NCBI GenBank assembly: GCA_963640855.1
Contig: CAVIAJ010000007.1
Location: 1-58,128, forward strand
Direction of reading: 5' to 3'
Length of the DNA stretch: 58,128 bases
DNA from: Methanarcanum sp963640855
GTDB taxonomy: Archaea; Thermoplasmatota; Thermoplasmata; Methanomassiliicoccales; Methanomethylophilaceae
Shown: piece by piece, positions 41,189-49,868 of the stretch
Layout of the letters: the number at the start of each line of letters is the position of its first letter
Position numbering within the stretch: the first letter of the stretch is position 1
Notes under the pieces: generated by a model
What the model was told of the DNA's origin: nothing
Seen by the model: the letters and a program-made list of their open reading frames with translations, nothing else
The model's database searches: none
Made by a program: the position numbers and the translations under genes

Positions 41189-42364
41189 TCATCTCCTCCT
41201 CAGTAATTCCGATGCCGCTATGGCACAGCTCTTGTTTTTGCTGGTTCCGGCTCTTCCGAGTATCTCGAACCACGGTGCGGGGTTTCCGCATCCGCAGGAA
41301 CCTGCGGGATGTCTGATTACCATGTCTCCGAGTAACAGACTCGGAACGGGAACTCCCGTGTTCATCGGTGAAATAACATTCATGAATCCGGGTTCTCCGT
41401 CTTCGACCGGTTCCAATGTTACGGGATCGCGTATTACGACACGGCTGTAAATCGGCACGTGAAGGTGATGGTTATTGCAGTCGGTATACGCAACACCGTG
41501 TTCCACCGCACCGTATGTTTCGTGACAGCACGTATGAGGCAATCCCAATCTCTCTTCGATGTAATCTCTGAATTCTTTCGGTGATAACTGTTTATCAACG
41601 AATCCTTTCCATCCGCCGCCCATCATTACCAATGAATCTTTGTTCAGTTTCAGCGGAGGATATCCCATTTCTCTCATACGTTCCAATGTGAAGTAAAGGA
41701 ACGCAGGGAATCCCAATATTCTGACGGGACGTCCGTCGGCTTCGAATTTTTTCAATGCCGCTATACTTCCGAATAAATCGAATTCGTGTCCCGAACCGCT
41801 GAATTTCAATGCATATCCCATATCGTTTTCCGGAGCGTAGCGGCGCATCATCTGCCTCGTACGTAACGTTCCCGTATTCACACCGGGTGCGGGTTCGTAG
41901 GAGTACATCATGTAATTGTTCGGAACGTCCGTTATCCTTCCGTACCATCCGAACTGCGTATCTGCGGATTTGTCGGAAGCGTTTAACGACCACTTATCGA
42001 AAAACATCTGTGTTTTCTGACCTGTCGTTCCCGAAGACGTGAGAGTCATAACGTATTCGTCATCGGGGCGTGATTTTATCGTATGTGTTTTGTAGAAATT
42101 GGCGTGAAGGAACGGTATTCTGTATACGTCGTCGATTGTTTTAATCGAAGAAGGATCGAACGAATTTCTTCTGAGCCAATCCGCGTAATATTTACATCTG
42201 TCTCTGTGCCATGTGACGACCTGTCTCATAGCATCGACGTAGATGTCTTCCGTACCTTTGAGATCGTACGGATCTTCACAGGCCCATAAGGCCTGCACCG
42301 ATGATAATTCCTCAGGGAGCTTCGGATCTTCCGCTCCCAATTCGCGTACATGATAATCAGGCAT
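41189..42364 (-). CDS. LuxE-like acyl-protein synthetase (adenylate-forming)
   Basis: A 391-residue protein of the LuxE family. The adenylate motif is TLTSSGTTGQKTQMF, and GVNTGTLRTRQMM, HTCCHETYGAVEHGVAYTDC and CGCGNPAPWFEILGRAG follow. LuxE activates a carboxylic acid as acyl-AMP and hands it through a cysteine thioester to LuxC, encoded next. AAGGTGAT stands four bases before the ATG at 42364, inside the end of the upstream gene, so I prefer it to the GTG at 42373. Finding LuxE plus a LuxC-ligase fusion without luxAB means the product is not for light but an aldehyde or a metabolite made from it. Confidence 0.85.
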   Translation of the reverse strand: MPDYHVRELGAEDPKLPEELSSVQALWACEDPYDLKGTEDIYVDAMRQVVTWHRDRCKYYADWLRRNSFDPSSIKTIDDVYRIPFLHANFYKTHTIKSRPDDEYVMTLTSSGTTGQKTQMFFDKWSLNASDKSADTQFGWYGRITDVPNNYMMYSYEPAPGVNTGTLRTRQMMRRYAPENDMGYALKFSGSGHEFDLFGSIAALKKFEADGRPVRILGFPAFLYFTLERMREMGYPPLKLNKDSLVMMGGGWKGFVDKQLSPKEFRDYIEERLGLPHTCCHETYGAVEHGVAYTDCNNHHLHVPIYSRVVIRDPVTLEPVEDGEPGFMNVISPMNTGVPVPSLLLGDMVIRHPAGSCGCGNPAPWFEILGRAGTSKNKSCAIAASELLRRR

Positions 42365-43781
42365 GTGGATCACCTTCCTTCACAAGACCGAGAAGACCTG
42401 TGAACGGTTCTATTGTCTGTATTTTACCGTAGTCGACGTTTGAAAGCATAACATTCTCCATCATCAGGTAATCTGTGTCCGAACATCCGGTGAAGAATCC
42501 GGTGCAGTAGTATCCCAATGAAATCAGCGAATCGTACGCAAGTACCGACTGCGGAGACGAAGTCGAAAGATATGCCGTGGAAATCTTGCATTTCTGCGAA
42601 CGGATGTATCTGTCCGCGGCTCTGATACGCGAATCGATGTCCTCGCCTGTGTAATCGACGGTTATCCTTCCGGATTCCACTCTTGTATCTACGTCGACGG
42701 CAACGTTCGATTCTCCTTCGGCGAAAACTTCTCCTCTGACGGAAATTACTTTTCTTTCCGTACAGGATACCGATATGACATATTCAGGAACGGATGCGGC
42801 ACTGTCTCTGACATATACCTTCCTTGATTCGTCGCTGAGCGTAAGCGTTGCGAGTCCGAGACTCGCCCTGAATCCCTGTTCGAAAGATGTCGATAAGTCT
42901 TCGTTGATCAGATTGAAAACAAACCCGTTCGGATGCATCCCCTGTTTGTTGCAGACTTTCTGCGTGAAAACATGGTAGATTACGGGCATCGCATTGACCG
43001 AAGTCAGTCCCAACTCGCGTCCGCGTGAAATCACCAACTCCGTTATACGGCTCATGATGGAACATTTGCGGTATTTTTTCCTGACAACACCCATACAGAG
43101 TTCCATCGTTCCCTTCATTCTCGGATTTCCGACCAGTGCCGCATGTCCCGCGACCTCCCCTCCGGGGACGGTCGCGACAACGGAGATACATTCTCCTCTC
43201 AGTGTGGAAGCGTAAAATTCCTCGGGATGGTAGACTATCTCGTGCGGATATGTGTATCCGAATTCATCGTACATGCACTGTGCGACTTCTATCGCTTCCC
43301 CGCTTCTGAGAAGATGGTAATCGATATCTTCGGGACCGAATCCGCAGGACTCGGGAACCGGAGGTTCGTCCCTGCGCGTGTACGCCGGAAGTGAGGAAAG
43401 GTGCTTCATCAGCACCTGTTTTCTTCCGGCTGCGCCCATGCTGCTCAGCGAAACTTTGTCTGCAAATCCTTTCAGCAGCGATAAAGACACAGTGGCGTCG
43501 GGATCCCTGGCGAGTGATTCGTAATCGTAGGGAATACCTTTGTCGATGATTGTCACAACAAGGTCCAATCCTTCTATTCCGACACAGACATCGAACATGG
43601 AATCCGGTTTCCCGGGGAATCCGTAATCGATGACCTGTGTCATCGCCTCTTCCACCGTTACCATAAAACGTTCGATCTCGTCCGGCGGTATGCCGTATCT
43701 CTTTCCGTAATAGACGATAATTCCCTGTATCAGGATGACGGAATCGGATTCGGCTCTGACACTGACGCGGACAAGATCCAA
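42357..43781 (-). CDS. HATPase (RsbW-like) - GNAT acetyltransferase fusion protein
   Basis: A 474-residue protein starting at TTG (GGGGG lies nine bases upstream). Residues 1-125 resemble an anti-sigma-factor HATPase: VTVEEAMTQVIDYGFPG is the N-box, with Gln at 49 where Asn normally holds magnesium, and IIDKGIPYD is the G1 box. Residues about 155-320 are a GNAT-like N-acyltransferase (CMGVVRKKYRKCSIMSRI is the acyl-CoA loop). The last 130 residues are a further alpha/beta region without clear identity. The changed N-box suggests weak or no ATP binding, so this part may be a binding partner rather than a kinase. It begins four bases after the STAS gene. Confidence 0.75.
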   Translation of the reverse strand: MDLVRVSVRAESDSVILIQGIIVYYGKRYGIPPDEIERFMVTVEEAMTQVIDYGFPGKPDSMFDVCVGIEGLDLVVTIIDKGIPYDYESLARDPDATVSLSLLKGFADKVSLSSMGAAGRKQVLMKHLSSLPAYTRRDEPPVPESCGFGPEDIDYHLLRSGEAIEVAQCMYDEFGYTYPHEIVYHPEEFYASTLRGECISVVATVPGGEVAGHAALVGNPRMKGTMELCMGVVRKKYRKCSIMSRITELVISRGRELGLTSVNAMPVIYHVFTQKVCNKQGMHPNGFVFNLINEDLSTSFEQGFRASLGLATLTLSDESRKVYVRDSAASVPEYVISVSCTERKVISVRGEVFAEGESNVAVDVDTRVESGRITVDYTGEDIDSRIRAADRYIRSQKCKISTAYLSTSSPQSVLAYDSLISLGYYCTGFFTGCSDTDYLMMENVMLSNVDYGKIQTIEPFTGLLGLVKEGDPHA

Positions 43782-43785
43782 TCAA

Positions 43786-44076
43786 TCAGTCCCCCAATAT
43801 TGCGGTTATACCGGATACCTCAAACACTTCGCGGACTAATCCTTTTGCATTGATTACTCTGATGTTGTCGGCACCTACAATCGAACGGAGGGACATCAGC
43901 GACCTTATCCCCACACTCGTCATGAAATCCAATTCTCCGAAATCGACATTGACCTTGCACGGGCCTTTGATGTTCTCCCCTACAAACTTATTGAAATCGG
44001 GAGCCGTTACCGTATTCAGCTTACCCTTAACCTTCAGGACGACGGTATCCCCGTCCCTGATCATCCTAATATCCAT
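43786..44076 (-). CDS. STAS-domain anti-sigma-factor antagonist-like protein
   Basis: A 96-residue single STAS domain like SpoIIAA/RsbV: VVLKVKGKLNTVTAPDF, then VNVDFGELDFMTSVGIRSLM, where Ser54 in TSVGIR corresponds to the phosphorylated residue. In bacterial partner switches an HATPase kinase phosphorylates this serine and a PP2C phosphatase removes it; both types are encoded next door. It has its own TATA-like AATATATT (44099-44106) about 26 bases before the ATG, so it may be expressed separately from the phosphatase. Confidence 0.88.
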   Translation of the reverse strand: MDIRMIRDGDTVVLKVKGKLNTVTAPDFNKFVGENIKGPCKVNVDFGELDFMTSVGIRSLMSLRSIVGADNIRVINAKGLVREVFEVSGITAILGD

Positions 44077-44098
44077 GATATTGAAAACTCAGTTCGTC

Positions 44099-44106
44099 AA
44101 TATATT
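44099..44106 (-). promoter_or_regulatory. Internal TATA box before the STAS gene
   Basis: AATATATT is centred 26-27 bases upstream of the STAS ATG in the 52-base gap after the phosphatase gene. It could give a leaderless message covering STAS through the MATE gene. Confidence 0.5.
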
Positions 44107-44128
44107 ATCTGTTACGTATGCGCGTGTT

Positions 44129-45568
44129 TTATCCGCTGTCGGGCACAAACCTTACCGACAGCAGAGTCAGATCGTCCGCTCTCTCGACGTCCGAGAATTT
44201 TTCGATCTTCTTACTTACGGAATCGGATACGTTGATGCCGTGTGTTTCCGAAAATGCATTCATCAGACGGTCGATACCGAACATACCGCCTTTCGCATCC
44301 GCAGCATCCGTCGCACCGTCGGAATACATCAGAAGCGTATCTCCTTCGGACATACTGATTGCGGTTTCGCCGTAATCCCCTTCCATCAGTCCCAATACGG
44401 GTCCGCGCGAAACCCTCACTTCGGAAACGGAACCGTCATGCAGTAACAGCGGGTACGGGTGTCCCGCACATGCGATCTTCATCTCTCCGTCCGGAGACAG
44501 TATTCCGAGAACCATAGTAACAAACATAAACGCACTGTTATCCGCCGACAGTCTTTCGTTGATCCTGGACAGACACTGCGAAGGACTCAGTCCGTATTTC
44601 AGCGCCTCGTCCAAAAGAACTTTTGTTCTCATCATGAACAATGCGGCGGGCACACCCTTGTCGGAAACATCCGCCACTATGAACGCGGCACTCCCGTCAT
44701 CCATTTTACGTATATCGTAAAGATCTCCCCCGACTTCTTTCGCCGGAGAAAGCAAAGCGGTCACATCCGCAAACGCGATACTTTCAATGACATCGTCCTT
44801 CGGAAGACATGAAGTCTGTACAACGGATGCCGCATCCAATTCCTTACGGTAACGGTCTACGCTGATGGAACCGTCGAGGTTTCCGATCAGTACGTAAAGA
44901 CATAGCGCACAGATGAAAACGAGAAGATAACTGTGCATTTTGTCGGTCTCGCTGATGCCTCCGTTGTAAATCATGGAATAGAAATTGTATATGAAAACCG
45001 CGAAAAGCAGTATAGGTACGGGGAGGTATCTGTATATCTTCCCTTCTGTACGTGTGTTCATGACACGGAAACGGCGCGGAAGGAATACCAGTAAGGGAGC
45101 ATACAGGACCGCCGTCGCAATCAGACGCCATTTAATATTCTTGACAATCGAATCTTCGAAGTAATCGAGATGGACGTAATGCATAACGACTCCGGCAATC
45201 ACAATCTCCGATGCTACACATATCAGAGAATAGATGAGAGCGACCATGAGTCTGTACGATAACGATCCGCCGTATACGAGAACGGTAATGAGTACCCACA
45301 CCACGATGAATGATGACAGACACACCAACGTTACGGCTTCGACGGATTCGTTGTTGATTGGACCCAACATCACAACCGGGGTGATATCGTACATTGCATC
45401 GACGATGTGGTAACTTGCTGCATATGCAATGAAAAGACCCGTAATCCAGATGATTGCATACACTACATTCGGCAATTTATGTTCCAGAGAACGGTGTGTC
45501 ATCACCGACGTCGCCATGAACGGAAGAACGAGAGACAGAAAAAGAGTCAGATATATCCATACATACAC
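44129..45568 (-). CDS. Membrane SpoIIE/RsbU-type PP2C serine phosphatase
   Basis: A 479-residue protein: seven or so membrane helices in residues 1-240, then a PP2C (SpoIIE-like) domain from about 255. Metal-binding motifs are EVGGDLYDI, VADVSDKGVPAALFM, YSDGATDAAD and ADDLTLLSVRF. It should dephosphorylate the STAS protein encoded next, with the membrane part possibly sensing a signal. It starts 14 bases after the AAA-ATPase/nuclease gene on the same strand, with a GTGAT site, so the two may share a transcript. Confidence 0.88.
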   Translation of the reverse strand: MYVWIYLTLFLSLVLPFMATSVMTHRSLEHKLPNVVYAIIWITGLFIAYAASYHIVDAMYDITPVVMLGPINNESVEAVTLVCLSSFIVVWVLITVLVYGGSLSYRLMVALIYSLICVASEIVIAGVVMHYVHLDYFEDSIVKNIKWRLIATAVLYAPLLVFLPRRFRVMNTRTEGKIYRYLPVPILLFAVFIYNFYSMIYNGGISETDKMHSYLLVFICALCLYVLIGNLDGSISVDRYRKELDAASVVQTSCLPKDDVIESIAFADVTALLSPAKEVGGDLYDIRKMDDGSAAFIVADVSDKGVPAALFMMRTKVLLDEALKYGLSPSQCLSRINERLSADNSAFMFVTMVLGILSPDGEMKIACAGHPYPLLLHDGSVSEVRVSRGPVLGLMEGDYGETAISMSEGDTLLMYSDGATDAADAKGGMFGIDRLMNAFSETHGINVSDSVSKKIEKFSDVERADDLTLLSVRFVPDSG

Positions 45569-45582
45569 TCAATCACAACCGT

Positions 45583-47241
45583 TTACGACAGATAATCCGA
45601 CTCCTCGGAAACAACGAATAGTTCTTTGTGCGAAAATGAAATGCCGTAAAGAATTGTGTATCCTCTGAGTCCGTACGCATAATCTCTGTCTTTAATCTGT
45701 TCAAGCGCCGCTTTCGCATCACGTTCGAGGTGTCTGTCATCGGCGGATTTTTTGAGTTCGATGACAACGTTCGGACCCGAACCTTTCTTTTTCAGCATCA
45801 TAATGTCGCTGAATCCTCTTCCGTTTTCGTAATCCGCTTTCACGTCGTAATTTCCGAAGAGACACATCAGCAATGCAGTGATGAAAGCCTGATATGAATT
45901 CTCACTTATGAGTACGCGGGAACTGACATTTCCTTTGAAGATATTGGTCAGTGATTTTTTCATTGCTTCCGTGTTGTTTGACATCACCGCTTTGGAAAAT
46001 TCCGCAAGATAACCTGCAACCAAACCTTCGTTTTCATCGTCACCGAACACATCATTTGCAACAGCGTATAAGAAAACTTCAAACAATTCTTTGTTAGGTA
46101 TGGATAACCGATAATTCACGACACCGGGAACGGCTTTGAGATAACCGGAAACAACCATCAGCGAATATACGGAACTGCGTTTGTTCAGATCTCCGAATGT
46201 AAGTTTTGCAGCGACGTTTTCCGAAACAGTGCCTCCGGATCCGAGAATCTTCAAATCGTCGATGAGTTTGGTATCGTCTTTTGAAATCAAATCCAATATG
46301 ATGTCGCTTTTACCGGTGTGCAGCCAATACGGCTGTGCCCTGAAACCTTCCGATACGTAATTGAGTATGCTCCACGGATTGTATATGTCCGCACCGCCGA
46401 AACGGTATCCGTCATACCATTCCTTAGCTTCTTCGTATTTCTCCGGGTGACCGTAATCCGCACAGATTTGTTTCACCTCTCTGTCGGTGAAACCGAACAT
46501 TTCGTCGTATCTCTCGCTCAGAACATTGTTCACGTAGAAGTTATTCACTTTGCTGAAGATGTTTTCCTTTGTTATCTGCAGAATACCGGTAACAACACCG
46601 AACTGAAGAGAACTGTTTCCTTTTAGAGCCGATGAAAGCAATGTTCCGAGAAAAACGATTATTTTCTGCCGCAGATCTGCATCTTTGATACCGTTTACCG
46701 CATCGTCGTACTCATCTATCAGCACTATTGCTTTGGAACCGTAATATCTCTCTAATATTCCGCAGAGAACAGCTACGGAATCTGCCAAATCTTCAGGGAC
46801 AATCTTCTTCATGAGAAGATCGTCGATGAGCTTTTCTTCGTCTTTCGTAAGTTTATCCCAGGACAGAATATCTGGGTGTTCCTTGAACGCTTTGATGACA
46901 TCATTGTTCACACTTCTCAGATAACTCTGTATATCGGACGCTCCCGTTCCTTTGAAATCTATGTTCACTACGGGGAACGCGTTTTTGTATCTGTCATATT
47001 CGCGATGTTTCGATATTTCCAAACCGTCAAACCATGTGTTTCCTCTGTATTTGATGTTGAAAAAAGCGTCAATCATACTGAGATTCATTGATTTTCCGAA
47101 ACGGCGCGGCCTTGTGTAAAGAAAAACGCCGTTTCTGAACTGATCCAGCATCTGACCTATGAGCATACTCTTGTCCGCGAAGTAATAATCTTCGCTGCGG
47201 ACTGTTTTAAAGTCCTGAATGCACACAGGGAGCTGTTTCAT
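45583..47241 (-). CDS. Predicted AAA-ATPase / PD-(D/E)XK nuclease family protein, complete copy
   Basis: A 552-residue protein. It begins KQLPVCIQDFKTVRSEDYYFADKS, the usual family start, then has Walker A-like RPRRFGKS, Walker B IVLIDEYDD and conserved segments REVKQICADYG and EWYDGYRFG. The C-terminal PD-(D/E)XK-type core is FSDIMML...VVIELKKS. Role unknown; family members are widespread in gut microbes and vary in number between strains. The ATG at 47241 is preferred to the first codon of the frame at 47337 because of a TATA box 27 bases upstream. A second copy lies at the left end of the window. Confidence 0.88.
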   Translation of the reverse strand: MKQLPVCIQDFKTVRSEDYYFADKSMLIGQMLDQFRNGVFLYTRPRRFGKSMNLSMIDAFFNIKYRGNTWFDGLEISKHREYDRYKNAFPVVNIDFKGTGASDIQSYLRSVNNDVIKAFKEHPDILSWDKLTKDEEKLIDDLLMKKIVPEDLADSVAVLCGILERYYGSKAIVLIDEYDDAVNGIKDADLRQKIIVFLGTLLSSALKGNSSLQFGVVTGILQITKENIFSKVNNFYVNNVLSERYDEMFGFTDREVKQICADYGHPEKYEEAKEWYDGYRFGGADIYNPWSILNYVSEGFRAQPYWLHTGKSDIILDLISKDDTKLIDDLKILGSGGTVSENVAAKLTFGDLNKRSSVYSLMVVSGYLKAVPGVVNYRLSIPNKELFEVFLYAVANDVFGDDENEGLVAGYLAEFSKAVMSNNTEAMKKSLTNIFKGNVSSRVLISENSYQAFITALLMCLFGNYDVKADYENGRGFSDIMMLKKKGSGPNVVIELKKSADDRHLERDAKAALEQIKDRDYAYGLRGYTILYGISFSHKELFVVSEESDYLS

Positions 47242-47264
47242 ATGCAGGACTAGGCCGTGAGACC

Positions 47265-47272
47265 TTATATAA
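47265..47272 (-). promoter_or_regulatory. TATA box of the AAA-ATPase/nuclease gene
   Basis: TTATATAA centred 27 bases before the ATG at 47241; leaderless start. Because the next gene follows after 14 bases, this promoter could also drive the phosphatase-STAS-Lux operon. Confidence 0.6.
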
Positions 47273-47404
47273 TTCACCCAGAACGGATACGGATGTGACA
47301 GACTCCCGATTTCCGTAAAGAATGCCTGCGGCCGCATACCGAAGGAAATTCCATGTTCTGTCTGAATCGATTTATCCGATGAGTTCTTTATCGGGGATGA
47401 TACA

Positions 47405-48562
47405 ATGCAGATTCCGGACAGTTTCTATCTCGAGACCGATACGGCAATGTTCTTCATGGAAAAACAGAGGGAATCCTTCGGAAAGAAAACGTTCAGAGCA
47501 TACGCCAACGGATTCCTGTGCACTTTATCCGTGAACAGGAGATTTTCATACACAGTATCCCTGAAAACGGACAGAACTCACTGGGGTGCATGCGAATATG
47601 CCGAGAAAGGAAGGGCGCTGTCTTTCGGGAGTATGCTCTCGGATGTTTCAAAATGGATCGATGATAATGTCTGGGATTCGGCATCCGACAACGATGACAA
47701 TGATGCAAAACCGTTTGTCACGTCGAAAGGAACGATTGCTTATTACGCTTACAACACACACATCGACAGCATTCCCGTAATCTTCCTGCACGGAGGCCCG
47801 GGAGATTCCGCAGGCACGGTAAGGTGCAGAATGATGCGCCTGAAACATCCTGTCTACACATACGATCAGATGGGGTGCGGAAGATCGGATAAAATTGAAA
47901 ATCTCTCCGAATGGAACGAAGAATCGTATTTTCGGGAACTGAACGAATTCATCGAAGGCATGAATTTCAAAAAGGTCATACTGATCGGTGCATCCTGGGG
48001 TGCGGGATTGGCTGCCGGTTACGCAGTAAGATACGGCTGCGGTAAGATCGAACTTATGGTTCTGCCGTCCCCGTTCGTATCGTCGAAGAAATGGGCGGAA
48101 GATCAGATGGTCAATCTCGAAACTCTTCCCGAAGAATACCGTGAAATGATGAAGAATTTCATGAACGGTAACGGAACAACCGAAGATTACAGAAAAGTTA
48201 TGAGTGAATATTACTCAAAATTCCTCTTCACACGCGAATGCAACAGAGAAATCGCAGTCGCGGCGGGAGAATCCGAACAGAACGAAGTGTTCCTGTCGAT
48301 GTGGGGCCCCAACGATATGATATGCGAAGGAACCATGAAAAATTTCAATCTGATACCGGAACTTAAGAAAATCACCGTTCCCGTACTGTTTATGTGCGGC
48401 GACAGCGACGAAGTCACCGTGAATACGATGAACGGATACGTTAAAGAAGTGAAAGGATCGAGACTGTCCGTCATCCCGTATGCGGGACACGCAATAGGAA
48501 AGGATCAGCCCGATTTGTATATGGAAAGTATCAAAGCCTTCCTTGAAGAGAACGGGCAGTAA
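47405..48562 (+). CDS. Alpha/beta hydrolase, proline iminopeptidase-like, with extra N-terminal domain
   Basis: A 385-residue protein. Residues about 120-385 are an alpha/beta hydrolase of the proline iminopeptidase type: oxyanion motif HGGPGDSAG, YDQMGCGRS, nucleophile elbow IGASWGAGLAAG (catalytic Ser), Asp in CGDSDEVT and His in YAGHAIG. The first 100 residues are not part of this fold and I do not recognise them; they include a Cys/Trp segment (HWGACEYAEKG). A small-peptide or ester hydrolase is likely. A TATA-like CGATTTATCC lies near 47367-47376 and GGGGATGAT precedes the ATG. The 163-base gap to the divergent gene holds both promoters. Confidence 0.78.
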   Translation: MQIPDSFYLETDTAMFFMEKQRESFGKKTFRAYANGFLCTLSVNRRFSYTVSLKTDRTHWGACEYAEKGRALSFGSMLSDVSKWIDDNVWDSASDNDDNDAKPFVTSKGTIAYYAYNTHIDSIPVIFLHGGPGDSAGTVRCRMMRLKHPVYTYDQMGCGRSDKIENLSEWNEESYFRELNEFIEGMNFKKVILIGASWGAGLAAGYAVRYGCGKIELMVLPSPFVSSKKWAEDQMVNLETLPEEYREMMKNFMNGNGTTEDYRKVMSEYYSKFLFTRECNREIAVAAGESEQNEVFLSMWGPNDMICEGTMKNFNLIPELKKITVPVLFMCGDSDEVTVNTMNGYVKEVKGSRLSVIPYAGHAIGKDQPDLYMESIKAFLEENGQ

Positions 48563-48600
48563 AACTCGCTTTATACAATTACGGTGATACAACGGACAGA

Positions 48601-49824
48601 ATGACAGCCGAAAAGATTCCGGAAACCATAAGGAACGCACGTGCCGCGGCAGTCGAACGCATCGACAGTGACGTAAGACTCAAAAGAATCTCAAAAATGA
48701 CAAGAGTTTGGTACGCGATATTCGCCCTGATTTCCGCATGCATAATCATCATCGGAGTCTACCTAGGACAGATCGGAGACGTGATCATTGCCGTACCGAC
48801 TTTGATTGTAGCGGCGATGATGCTGATTTACGACAAAGAATTCATTCACGTACCCCCGATGCTGATATTCTTCATAGTCGTGGTAATGATTCTGTTACTG
48901 CTGGCGGCGGTACTTCCGAATTCGGGAATTCTCACAACTATCTGCGCATTTATGACCGGAATCGTTCTTTCGCTGACGGGATTGATTGTGGCTTATGTGT
49001 CATTGGGTAAAAGGCCGGGATTCGTCAACGAGAAACCGGCAATTATCGCAATAGAAGCGTTCACGTTCGGCCTGGCACTCTTCACCATATGGCTTATGGC
49101 GGCGTATTATCTTCCGTTCGATTTCCACACAGACGTCAAAAAACTGATGGATGACGGCATCTGGGTTACGGCGGGATGTCTGTTCATATCGACCGTCTAT
49201 ATGCTGGACAAAGACAGTAAATTCATCTCTACGACCGTAGACAGATTCCTTACAAACAACTCCGTCCTTATGGGCATATCCACAGATATGGTCGAAGAAA
49301 CAAGGGATCTGATCGATACAGGCGAATCGAATACGTTGGAATTCAAATCCACGTTGCTTACAAATCTTCAGACCGGAGAACCCGATAAGAGAATAGAAAA
49401 AGCCGTTCTGAAAACAATAACGGCATTCCTCAACACCGACGGAGGCACTCTGTTGGTCGGAGTTGAAGATGACGGAAACATCAGAGGAATCGATATCGAA
49501 AGATTCGAAAACCGCGACAGGATGAATCTTCATATAACGAACATCATCGCAGCTCAGATCGGTAACGAATTCATTCCTTTCATAAGATTCGAACAGTTGG
49601 ATTACGGTAAAAGAGAAGACGGCAGCGACAGAATCGTCGTAAGATTCGACTGCACACCTACTTCCACACCTGCATTCCTGAAGAATGCCAAAGAGAAAAC
49701 GGAAACGTTCTTCATACGTTCCGGACCTTCGAGTGTGGAGATTACCGGTAACGATCTCATCAACTATGTTATGAACCGCAGTAAGACTTCGGGAAAGAAG
49801 TTGCAGTCTGCGATTAACCGCTGA
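48601..49824 (+). CDS. Membrane-anchored AlbA_2/Schlafen-like putative DNA-binding protein
   Basis: A 407-residue protein. Residues 40-205 contain about six hydrophobic helices in pairs. From about 235 the soluble part begins with the AlbA_2 (Schlafen AAA_4) signature: GESNTLEFKSTLL, KTITAFLNTDGGTLLVGVEDDGNIRGID and FFIRSGPSSVEI. This domain usually occurs in cytosolic regulators or nucleases; tethering it to the membrane is uncommon. It starts 38 bases after the hydrolase gene and may be co-transcribed. No catalytic residues are evident. Confidence 0.8.
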   Translation: MTAEKIPETIRNARAAAVERIDSDVRLKRISKMTRVWYAIFALISACIIIIGVYLGQIGDVIIAVPTLIVAAMMLIYDKEFIHVPPMLIFFIVVVMILLLLAAVLPNSGILTTICAFMTGIVLSLTGLIVAYVSLGKRPGFVNEKPAIIAIEAFTFGLALFTIWLMAAYYLPFDFHTDVKKLMDDGIWVTAGCLFISTVYMLDKDSKFISTTVDRFLTNNSVLMGISTDMVEETRDLIDTGESNTLEFKSTLLTNLQTGEPDKRIEKAVLKTITAFLNTDGGTLLVGVEDDGNIRGIDIERFENRDRMNLHITNIIAAQIGNEFIPFIRFEQLDYGKREDGSDRIVVRFDCTPTSTPAFLKNAKEKTETFFIRSGPSSVEITGNDLINYVMNRSKTSGKKLQSAINR

Positions 49825-49852
49825 TAACGGCGGCGGAGCCGCCGTTATCAGC
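49820..49852. terminator. Bidirectional hairpin between the AlbA_2 gene and apt
   Basis: GCTGATAACGGCGGC-GGA-GCCGCCGTTATCAGC is a perfect 15-pair stem that includes the AlbA_2 stop codon. It lies between two convergent genes and can end both transcripts. Confidence 0.7.
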
Positions 49853-49868
49853 AACAATAATAAAAAAA

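Noticed and set aside
45583..47241. AAA-ATPase/nuclease copies as transposases or an insertion sequence
   Set aside because: No flanking inverted repeats or target-site duplications are visible, and the fold is ATPase plus PD-(D/E)XK, not a known transposase.
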